Of a DNA stretch of 64,000 nt, positions 50,201 through 62,200 are shown piece after piece. The notes under the pieces are model-generated. The model had not been told where the DNA came from. It worked only from the letters and a program-made list of their open reading frames with translations, and did no database searches. Location of the stretch: contig SMMW01000622.1 in the NCBI GenBank assembly GCA_004794655.1, forward strand, positions 7,377,501-7,441,500. The letters are read 5' to 3'. The position numbers and the translations under genes were made by a program. Position 1 is the first letter of the stretch. Every line of letters starts with the position of its first letter. This stretch comes from Marisa cornuarietis. Lineage: Eukaryota; Mollusca; Gastropoda; Architaenioglossa; Ampullariidae.

Positions 50201-53200
50201 AGAAATGACTTATAGTTTTGGTATACTGTTACTCATGTTACTCTTGCTTATGCCCCTATAGAAGTTATGTTTAATGATGTGCAGAACAAATGAACCTGTA
50301 AATGAAAAGCTTTTGTCACTTCCTGACTATCTCCATGCTCTGGCCAACATCATCAAGGTTGTAACAAAGGTAAACAGAAGAAATTTTAACATCAAGGTGG
50401 TAACTAAGGTAAACAGAAATGTTAATATCAAGGTGGCAAGCACCAGAAATTTAGACATGATGGATGCAGCAGATTTTAGATGTAGGTAATTGATTTTAGA
50501 TGCAGTTGTAGCATTTTTGAAATATGCATCATTTAATACAGTGGCTGCAGCCGATTTCATCTATCTTTTTTGTCGTCCTTGTAATTTTTAATAAATGATT
50601 ATGTACATGAACATGTGTGCACTAATATTTTATTTGCTTATAATATTCATAGAATTTGTCTTTTATCATCATTAATGTATTCTTTAATCATGTGATAGGT
50701 TTCGGAAGTGTATGCCTTGACTCTGGAGCGCTTATTGGTCTTACTGTTGGAAAACATTCCTAGCATCTACCACAAGTTTCATTTCACCTGTCTCAAAGCC
50801 ATCTTGCATCTCCTTATTGTTCTGCAAAGCAAAGGCAGTACTTTCAACAAGGTTCTTTCAGGCTTTGGTTAGTACAGTTATCTATCTGTACGAAGATTTT
50901 AAAATATAAAAGATGCATTTGAGAACTTTAATTATATGTTGACTGTCATTCTCTAGCTAGACATTCCAAAAGAATATATTTTGCCTATTAAAAATGTCAC
51001 AGAGAATTCACTTATTACGTTATTACTTCTACTACTTGGAACATTTTTGCATTCCAGTATACCAAGGATTAATTCGTACATGTTCACATCCTGTTGTAAT
51101 GGGTGCTGATGAAAACCAAGACATTTCCACTGCAGAAACTGATCTAACAGTCAAACAGATTACATACAAAGATTACCTGGAGGTGTGGTCTGGTCTTTTG
51201 GAAAGTGGGAGAATCAAGGTACTCTCAATATACTCCATCTTCTTTTTGGAACTTTTTTGGAACAATCCTATTTGCATGTCTGGACTGAATAACTTGTTTG
51301 GGAATGCTTTAACAAAAATACTTGCTGAATTCATATGATTTTGATTTTGTCTCTGTCCTAAAGTTTTAATGGTTTTAATGTGAGTTTTGATTTTGCTTGT
51401 TCATGTTGTTTAAGATCATAAAATAGATCATCTAATTACAGGACCTTATCCAAGATGGCATTGGGTTTGCTGAGCGTGATCAGCTGACACATGCTGTTTA
51501 CAATGAACTGATGCAAGCCATCCTGAAAGTAATTTCAAAACTGGACCTAACATCCACTACCCAAAGAGAGGTCAGATTTCTTATAGCAAAAGCTGTTTAA
51601 GCTTAAGTATTCTTAACTTACTCTCAGGCACCAATCCTCTTTTTTAACTTGTACTTCCATACAGCTTCAACAATATTTACTTTTTCTCAGAAATATATCA
51701 AGGTGTTTGGGACGCATTCTTTTTAATTCAGCTGCTGACAACAAAATGAGTAATTTAAATGGTTTCATCTTAATAGTAGCATACTTCAAACAGCAACAGT
51801 CAATGAATTTTCTGATTTGCATTTTTCTGTTTTAGAGTGAAACTTCTGGCATAGAGGAAGAAAAAAGTGACATCACTCAGTCAGGTGACCCAGTTCATGA
51901 AATAGAAGCAAATCGACCAGTGGACTTCCAGGTCCTTATCAACCTGGTGGACTTCAGCAGGTTCAAAAAAATGTTTTAATTTTCTTTCCACACATTTTGT
52001 TTCTAAAACTTACCTTTTTATGTTACTCATTTCAACAGAAGTCTCACTGATCTTAATCTGAAGCCATTTCTCCTGTGTTTTTTTTTTTACAGAGATTTGC
52101 TTGTGCCTAAACACTTCCAGTATTTTGAAAAGTGGGTGTTCACTTTTACTCACACAGTTGTGGTTCAGTCCACTAAGTAAGTGGTACATATTTTTGCATG
52201 AAATTTTTCTCTGAACTTAATTGAAAAGTTATGTTGATTGCTATACATAGCTATAGAACTTCAACAAAGCTGTTATTTCAAACAACTTCCCTAAGCTAAG
52301 ATACGAATTCATCCCAGTGACCAGTTAGTAGCAGCTTTATAAGGAAATAGAGGTTAGAACCACACAGCACATCATCAACAATACTATCACACATTCATAC
52401 CCGCCACAGCAGACAGGCCCCATACAATCTTATCACAGTTCTGACCCGCATATGGTAACAGTTCAGACCCACATGAATCCCAGACACTTAATCCCCGACA
52501 CTTAATCCCCTAGACTTTTAATCCCTATGCACTTAATCCCCAGACACTTAATCCTAAAAATGAAATTTCAACGATAAAAATTATGAAGTCAGTGAAAAAT
52601 TTAATTCAAATTCAAATAATTATTTTCATATAAACATCACAATAAGTTTGACAATTAAAATAATACTTAACTTCAATGTCATTTCAACATCTATAACATT
52701 AGTTAAAGTTCACGTGAGCCATTAAATTCAATATTCTTCAACAATATGATATGAAAATTGTTCTTACTAACTCAGTACTCAGTAGAGGCATTAATCTTCT
52801 GCCTCTGCAGGGCCATTTTCGTGGCTTTACCAGCTTACTCGACAACCAATCAGAAAATTTGTTTTGTTTTAAAAGGTCATTTCTCTTTAATTTGGAGCCA
52901 TTTTGAGTGTTGTGCTGTGATTTGGGGGCATTTTTGAGGATTAATTTCTGGAGATTAAGTGCCTAGGAATTAAAAGTCTAGGGGATTAAGTGTCTGGGTA
53001 TTAAATGTCTGGGGATTAAGTGACCAGACACCGACCCACATATGACAGTTTGTTCACACACGGAACCATTCAGCACATGGAAGCATTCAGAAGTCACAAG
53101 GCTGAAGCAACAAAGAACAGCCTTAGTCTGTTGGTCCTGCATGCAGGCACACAGAATCAGTGACCTAATGAAAGCTGATGGAATTCTTCCTATAAGACAT

Positions 53201-56200
53201 TGCTATTTTATTTTATAAACATCTTTTTATTATAATCTGTTAAAAGACATATTCAGAAAATTCTTATCGCAGACCTATTCATTCCTCCTTCTCGTGTATT
53301 TATTTATTTGTGGTAATAGAGTTGCCAGTTTAAGCAAATCTCCAGACAAGAAAATTAAGCTTTAAAAAAATCTATGGAAAAATATAATATATATAATATA
53401 AAAATATATATTAAAGGTATTTTTACTTCACCATGAGTGGGTTTCCTTTTTCTTAAGTTATCTGTTTTATTTCAGGTTTCCCCTAGTGAGTGGATTTTAC
53501 AAACTCTTAGCTGTAACCATAAAAATAGCAAACAAGTTGGACTACTTCAAGGTATTGTTATGACTGTTGTTTCTGATATTGGCTACAGTGTTTATGTGTA
53601 TATGTGTGTGCATGCACTTGCACACATACACCAATGTAACTCTCTGGGAGAGTAAGAAAGATGCCTTTTTTAAAAGAAAATCGTCACATTTAATGTTATA
53701 CAGTCTTGGATCTGTGAGGAGGTAATTGATTTGATATTTATTCAACAGGAGGTTGCTCTGGATAATTCTTTTAAAAAAGAAGAGCAAATGGATGTGGATG
53801 AAACTGAGATGGATGGTCAGACTGAAAAACATCACACATACATACTGATCAAGAAGTTCTCTGAGGAGGTAATTATAAAGTCTTAATCAGTTTTATTGTC
53901 AGAAAGTTTCCTTTTTAAAATAGCTTTGCTAATATTTATATATAGAATGCATTATCACACTTGCTCACTTTTTTTAATACAGGAGGTTTTTTAAGTTTTC
54001 ACTTGAGATATGTCATTTAGATAATGTGGTGGTAACCCTAAGGAATGGCTTAATTAAACTTTACAAAATTGGTGCTGCAGGTGTTGGTGAGAATGAAAAA
54101 GTTCCATGATGACCTGCTAGCATCCTGCCTAACCCTTATCCTAACTTTACCAAAAGAAATCATTGCCCAGCAGATGTCTAAAGTCGTGCCTGCAATACAG
54201 GTATAAAGCATTTATAATTATTTATTTTAGAATCTCTTTCGCTGAGTGTGTAAAGGTTTGATTTATTTTATGTGTTACTAATTTTGCTCCCCACCCATCC
54301 TCCAGTAATATGATCCATATAAACTGATTTTTCTCCAGCTGACATTCTCTGTGGGCTTGAGTTACCTACCTTTAGCACAAGTGGGACTTGATTCTTTAGT
54401 GTGGTGGTCACAAGTGTTGCCTCCTGAAGTCCTTGCGCCACACTATGCCAGCATCCTGCCTTGCTTGGATAGCTATTTAAAGACTGCAGACACAGGTAAG
54501 GTACTTTGCTGGGTCTTTGATTACAATGTCTGTCAGACAACAAGTGAGTCAAGTCAATGCAACAAAATTAGCTGTGTAATTCACTTTATTTCATTGTTCT
54601 TGGATTTTTTTTGTTTTTGGTATTTTGCAGACAGACTGCTAGCTAGTACATTTTCCTTTGCAGAACATTCGTTTGACTAACTTTTTGTTAAATGACTTTT
54701 TGATAGATTTATGAGTGTCTGTGCATGTAAAAAGTTGAATGGACATTTTGGTGACTGCTTCATCAGCTGTTGGTTGTTTATGAATGCACCTGTATAATAT
54801 GTTCGTGGATTTTTACTAAATAATCTTTGCGAATATGAATTAAATCCATACTTTTTTTTAAAAACTTTGTTTCTTCATTTCTGGGTATTGATGTAGTTAC
54901 TTCATTCATTCCATTCTTTACCATGTGTGTATGAAAATTCACACTACTGGATTTTTTAAGACAGCATTTAGAAACTGAATAATAGGCATTTCAGTTCAGC
55001 AAATTGCTGATTGCAAGGCTATTCTTGACACACCCTGCAGAGGGGATATTTGCTAGTTTATAATTATAAACTTTGAGTGAAGAGATTTATATTATCTGCA
55101 TGTTTATTAAGGTTTAAATGACCCTCTACTTGTGTGTGTTTGTGTGTGAAAGCATGTGTATGCATAAGAGATGAGTGTACATACATAGATCTGCACACAT
55201 AAAACAGGCGATCATATCAAATACATATGGCGTTGCTTGAAAGAAAATTCTAAAACAAGTGCTAGATATAAAAAAGATATAAAAGTGAAAGGATACTTTT
55301 ATGAAAATATTGACATGTAACTTTAGGAGCAGAAGAAGTCAGCGTGGAAACACTGGTGACTGTGTCCTCATCTAAGTCGAAGCATCGAGGGAAAAAATTG
55401 CCAGTACGCTTGGTTAAGGAACTCAGGCCTGTGGATTTAGACAAGGTAATGCTTTTTCCATTATCTGTATGATAGTCACTTTTGTCCAACCTCACCATGA
55501 AGATGTACTGCTTACATTGTCACAATCAAGTTTCTAAGTGGAGGTGATGTACTAAATACACCAAACTTTTCATCATTAGTATGGAGTGTTTACAGAAATA
55601 TAGTCTAGGTTATGAGTTTGTTTTGTTTTTTGTTTTGAAGTTTCTGAATAAAATATTTTATAACATTTTTAAAAAGTACATTAGATCACATAGACTGTTG
55701 TTAGGCAGCATACATTTTTAAGACACATGCACATATACTGTCTGTCAACAATGAAGTCTTTACCTTAGGAAAATACCCATTTAAACATAGTACACATGCT
55801 CACAGTTTGGTTTGGGGGTTATAGAAGCACTTAGAAGATCTAGAAATGCAGTGATCAGTTACTGAAGGGCATTTTACATAGTTTCTCTTAAAATTCCAAA
55901 ATATATCTAAGCATTAAGAGCATGGTCCTTACAAATGTGAGTTTGCACTATATAAATCTTGCAATTATTATTATAATAACTGACAGTATAGTGATCATAA
56001 TTTCTATTTTTTTTTCAAATACATTTTCCAGAGGGAAAACTATTTATAAGAAGTTGTGTACTACTAATCCAAGCTGTTTTATGGATTTGCAGGGATATGA
56101 AAGTCAGCTTTCAGTAGTCAAGCAAAAAATTGTGACCTACCTTGGTTCACTTGGTGGTAGCATGAACTTTGCCCTTCTTGCTAGAAGGGAGGAAGAAATT

Positions 56201-59200
56201 AGCAGTCGTGCCATTGCTTGGGACACAGAGCAACATTTACGGTTCGACATTCCTTTCTTTGACATGAAGCCTAGCATCTACTTTGGTAAGTTTGAAAATA
56301 TGAATCACCTGTATGGAAAGCTAAATTTATGTTGACCCTGTATGGAATATTCATCTACTGCTTTCAACCACATGTTTGTGCTTTTTTGTCAACTTGGCTG
56401 TTTTATTGTTCATTATTTTCTTATCCTTAAATCATTAGCAAGTGCTTCTTTTTCAGTCCAGAATTTTATTTATAATAATGGCATTTCTTTGCTAATATTA
56501 TCTCAAGCATTATCTATTTGGATTTCTGTTGCCATGTTTTGTCCTGTTCCTTTTGTTCTTTTACCTTCTTTTTTCTAAGTTTTGTCAACCATTCTATGTA
56601 TTATTGTCTTATTATCAATTTTTCTTTTTCTTTTTTGCTAGAGCAGTTCATGTGTTTACCAGTCACCCAAAATAAAAATAAAATTACCAAAAGTGTTTTT
56701 TTTTTTTTAAATGTAGATCCCTTCTTACCTCATGTGGTAGAACTAGCCACTCAGTCCAGCAACCGTCAGACTAAAGTGAGTGCTTGTGAACTGCTGCACT
56801 CGCTAATTCTGTACACACTTGGGCGCAGTTCACAACAGCCAGGTGAGACACAGAAACGAAACCCTATGGACAGGCTCTATCGTAAACTGTTTCCAGCACT
56901 TCTGTCTCTTTCCTGTGATGTTGAACAGGTAAGGCTAAGAGAAGAAATTTTTATTTTTGGTTTCTCCGTGTGCATATTTTATGTATGTATGTGTGTGTGT
57001 GTGTGGTATGACTGTGCATTATGTGTGTGCATGGAAAAAAAACAGACATGCATGTGTTTGTGTGTGTGTATATATATATATAAGTGTGTGTGTGTGTTAT
57101 GTGCCTGGGCAAATGCTTTGCAAGATCATGGTGTTTGAAGACTGAATAAGACATATCTGATATGATCTTACTTGTCAGTGTTATGGTTGCAGAAAGTTAT
57201 AAACTGAAATTGTGTTTTAGTTTTTAAAGAGCTTTAAGCATTAAAAGCATTCATCCTTCTATATTCCTTTTGCAAATTTTGTCATAAATCAAGGTAATTT
57301 TTTGCATTGGATGATCAGTTTTAGGAAACACTTATTTGATATGTAAAATGTTGAGCTCCTCCAACATGCTTTAACCCAGGTGTTCTTTCGAGTGTTTCAG
57401 GTGTGTCGTCAGCTGTTTGAACCCTTGGTGAAGCAGCTGATTCATTGGTTCACAGGAAACAAGATGGGAGAAAGCCCAGAGACCATGGCTTTGTTAGATT
57501 CCATCTTTGATGGTCTTGTGCAGCAGGACAACACCATGCTCCGTGATTTTGCAGCTCAGTGTCTGCGTGAATTTCTAATTTGGTCCATCAAACAAACCTC
57601 AAAAAAGGCTATGGAGACAAATCCCCAAAATGTGACCTCTATTCTTAAAAGGATGCAGAGTTTTGCCCTTCATCCGAGTGCCTTTAAAAGATTGGGTGCT
57701 GCACTAGCATTTAATAACATATACATGGTGTTTCGAGAAGAGCAGTCTTTGGTGGACCGCTTCACTTTCCAGATTCTGGTGTTGTTTGTAGAGAGCCTGG
57801 GCATTGCACACCAAGATGAGGCTTCACTTGGAACACAGGAGCAGTGCAAAAAGGCCCTGGAACATCTGGAAAAGATTGTATGCAAGAGAGCAGATATCTT
57901 GAGGAAACCATCACCTCACAGAAAGGAACCTCATGAGTGGAGCAAGCAAACACTTGACATTGCTGTGCGCTGGCTGGTGCGGCAATGTGGACGGCCACAG
58001 ACTGAGTGCCGGCATGCTTGCATGCATCTTATGTACAAGGTGGCTCCCTTGATCCAGGGCATCAGTTCACCATTTGATTACTTCAAGGTGTCTAATGTTG
58101 TCTGATTATGAATTTTAAAATCAAACCAGTTTTTCTAAAGATTGAAGCTTTGGGTGTGTCTCTTTTATTCTAAACTAACCATGGAGTTGCGATATTTAAG
58201 GGGTTTCTTTAAAAAGATATCATGTTTTATAAGTTCCCAAAAAGTAGATTTCTTGTCTTTTTTTGCGGTCTCTTACCAGAGATCACCCTCAAATGCTTCT
58301 ATGAGAGGGCTGCAGTGTAAGGCTTAAAATGCTATAACACTATTTGAAAAGGACAAAAGCAGTAATCAGCTCAAAATTGATGATGTAAATGGCAATGTGT
58401 TCAGGAACATTTGTGTACAGAGAATCATATACGGATTATCATTTCAACACAATTCAGATGTGTTTAAAGCTGCATAGTCTTAGATTTATAAACTTGTAGC
58501 TGTGTGTGCAGGTGTGTGTTTGTGAGTGAGAGCATGAAAGCATGTGATTGTGTGTGCACTTGCCAATGTTAAGAATGTTCATTTTTGAGAACAGAGCTGT
58601 TTTATATTTATTCAGGCTGCCTTGGAGGGTCAAAATGCTTCATACTTTGTGGTGAGATTTGAAGGTGGTGGCAAAGTAGGGGACAAGGGTGGCCTTTGTG
58701 GCCACCCTACACCAAACAAGGTGGCTGAGAACTTTTCTCTGCAGGCAGTACTATCATGGTTTGATATGCTGCTGGCTGTTTTGGACTGTTACTGCTGGGT
58801 ATTTGGTGAAGGGCTTTTGTCACCAGCCAAAATGTTTGAAAGCTGTAAGATTTTTTATTTTCTGCATAAACATTTTGATCTTTTTCCACTCTCTCACGCT
58901 ATGTTATTTTATGATGATGATGATAATGATAATAAATATTATAGAATGGCATTAATAAGATTGGTACATGATCTCTAGGAAATGTTACCCAAGACTGTTT
59001 AACAGGCAGATTTCTCGTTTAATCACACTGTTTTTTCTAATTTTGAATATGGGGCATGATATAGAAGCGTAAAATGATGGGGACATTTTTTTGTTTTAAA
59101 GAAATAGTTCCTGAGATGTAACAAGTTCTGTTTAAATCAAAACATTGCTTTTTTCTTTCCTCTTCTTCAACATTACTCATGACCACAGGAGCTGCTCAGT

Positions 59201-62200
59201 TACTGTTAAAAATGGTACACTCTAGAGTCCCTTTCCTTGCAAAGAAGGACCTCAGAAGAAAGCAAGATAATTTCCCATGAATATTATCATTTCTTCACTT
59301 ATTCAGTTGAGCGGAGAGCAGAGCACAAGCCCCTCACTGCTGGAATTAAGCTCGCAGTGCCTTGCCAGTGTCTGCAGACAATCTGCTCTGAAGACTGTGT
59401 CATTCAGGGAGTTTAACAGGGCAGTACATCTGTCAAAAGATAACGCATGTGTCATAAGGCTAGCTCAGCAAGGATGGTAACCTCGCGTAGAGCAAAAGTG
59501 CAAAAGCTTGCTTGATTTTGATTTTCATTACAAATACAGACTGTGAAAGTGTGGCCTATCGATTCTTTTGACTTTAGGAGTTTTAAGCAAGAGGTGTCAG
59601 AAAAGTTTCCACAGGGATAACTGGCTTGTGGCAGCCAAGTGTTCATAGTGGATTGGTCTTTGCAAGCTTAAATGTTTCTGGTGGTAACAATGCATGTCAA
59701 ACAACCCAGGAGTTGCTCATCCTAACAACTGCTCTTGTCCAAAGCGGTCCTCTGGGGCCTTGCCAATATCACGCATCGAACCTCACAACTAACGCGAAAG
59801 ACTGGGGAGATACCCTTTTGTCAGTGATACCGAGGGCATGGCAATACACCATTCATGTATCCACAAAGCCACAGAACCTTACGGTAGTGCAAGTTCATGT
59901 GCCAACCACCGTGAGTTGGGACAACAAAGTGGAGGCATTCTATGAAGAGCTGGCAAAAATGGTTTGAGGGATCTCTAAAGAGAATCTAGTGACAGTGGGT
60001 CAGTTTGGTCTCGGTGATACAAACAAGTGAGGCCTCCAACTGCAGAAATTTGCCAGTAACCATAGATTTACCCTGGCGAACAAGTTTCCACACAAGGTGT
60101 CTTGCCAAGCTACCTGGATCTTGCCAAATGGCACGGTGAAGAACTAGATTGATTTCGTTTTGCTGCCCTGATGCTTCCAATCATGCATTTGCCATCAAGG
60201 ACATGAACATGATATCAGAAGTGATCATAAGCTTGTGATGGCATCCCAGCGCTTGAAGTACTCAATGAAGCAGCAGACACAAGACTTTGCATCTGGTGGA
60301 ATCTCAAAAACTTTCACACCCTGGGGGTGGCTGCTGCCTTTTGCATTGAAGTAAGCAGCAGTTTCTCTGCCCTGAACCTACTAGATAGTGACCTTGATGT
60401 GGACACCCTCTTGGGTCATGTCAAAGAGGGGCTCACATCCTCAGCTGACAAAGTTCTGGAGAGGAGGAAGCCCACAAAGTATTGTGGATCACTAAGAAAG
60501 TTCTCAATCTTTGTGCTCAGCAATAAATTGAGGCTTCAGAGACGTGTGAGTCCAAAGGCAGACAACATCTACAGGAGGGTCCACTGCAAGATTAAAAAAA
60601 GATAAAGTCAGCCAGGGAAACCTGGTTTGAATCCCGATGCACAGAAATCGATGAGGGTATAACATGGGGCGATTACAGGAAGGCTTTCAGCCTCTTACGA
60701 ACCCTCACAAATGATAAGCCACGTCCAAAAACTGCAAAGATCGAGGATAAGCAGGGATGCCTGCTGAAGGACGAGGAGGAAATCTATGATTGCTAGACGG
60801 AGTGTTGCGATGGTTTGTACAATGAAGCATTAGAAATGGACCAAAGCCTCCTGGCACAACTACAGCAATCACAGGATGACCCTGAAGATTTGCAGGTCCT
60901 ACAAGAAGTCAATGCAGCAATTGGACATGCAAGTCGGGAAGGCAGCGTGTATCGATGATGCCCCAGCGAAACTTATCAAAGAGACGGGAGAAGAACTGGC
61001 GAAAGTGCTAACGAAACTGTGTCGCAAAATCTGGCAAACCAAGCACTGGGCACAGGAATGGCTGCAGTTGTTGGTACCATTGCAGAAAAAGGGTAACAGT
61101 CACAAATTTGAGAACTATAGGACTATTTTGTCATGCAAGCAAGGTGATGCTCAAGGTGCTCCAGTGCCGCCTCACAGCGGCGACAGAGGAGATACTCGCT
61201 GAAGAGCAGGCTGGATTTTTGGCTGGCCACAGCAAGCTCGAACACATCTTCAGCAGTAGAATACTTATCAAAAATCACTTTCATCATGGGAAAGCTCTTT
61301 ACCACAACTTTTTTTTTACTTCTGAAGGTTTTTGATAGTCTGGTGTGAATTACTATAGAATGTATTGCAACCATTTAATGTGGAAGAGGGACTGATCCTA
61401 ACCATCAAAGCTCTATATGATGGCTCCAGGAAAAGTCCAGGGAAAGTCGATTCCCATGATGGTAGGTGTCTGCCAGGGCTGTCCACTCTCCCCTGTACTG
61501 TTTAACATCTTTCTGGAAAAGATCATGTGAAACACGTTAGAAGACAATGCCACCTTGGTCTCAATCAGAGGAAGACTGCTAAGTAAACTCCACTTTGCTG
61601 ATGACATAGATCTCATGGCAGCAGCAATAGTGAGTTACAGACTCTAATGGACAAATTGATGCATGTTCAAAGTCCTATGGGATGGAGAACAGCACAGAAA
61701 AAAACGAAGTCATGGTGAACACCATGGTTGAACGGCAAGCAACTGGAAGAGGTTCAGTATTTCAAATACCGTGGTTCGATCCTAACCAGTGATGGTAACA
61801 GTACAGAAGATGTTCAGCATTGTATCACAGCCACAACAGCGGCAATGACGACATAATAAAATTTGGGACGGCAAAAACCTCATTTGCAACCGAATTCAGG
61901 TGTTATGAGTTTCTTGTTGTGTCGGTCTTGCTGTACATCTGTGAGTCCTGGATGCTGCTGAAGGATCATGAGCAGAAAATAGCAGGGTTTGAGATGGTGC
62001 TATAGGAGACTGCTTTATATCTCTTATAGAGAGGAAAAGATGAACAATTTCATATGCAACCTGGTTTGCAATCTGGTGGGTCATCAGGTACCTCTACTCA
62101 CAGTCGTTAAAAGGTGAACATTGAAATGGTTTGGGCATGTCATCCAATTTGGTGGGATACCTAAAAAGGTATTACCGGGGTTAGTTGAGGGCAAGAGGCA

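Noticed and set aside
50262..50284. Earlier acceptor for PRKDC exon 13 (AG at 50260-50261)
   Set aside because: Phase 2 reading meets TAA after four codons; the AG at 50283-50284 keeps frame and matches the human spacing.
59190..59280. Possible PRKDC exon (GAAQLLLKM...) after AG at about 59189
   Set aside because: In the phase left by exon 27 it creates TGA. The acceptor at 62876 joins in phase and continues the protein match, so this stretch is intron.
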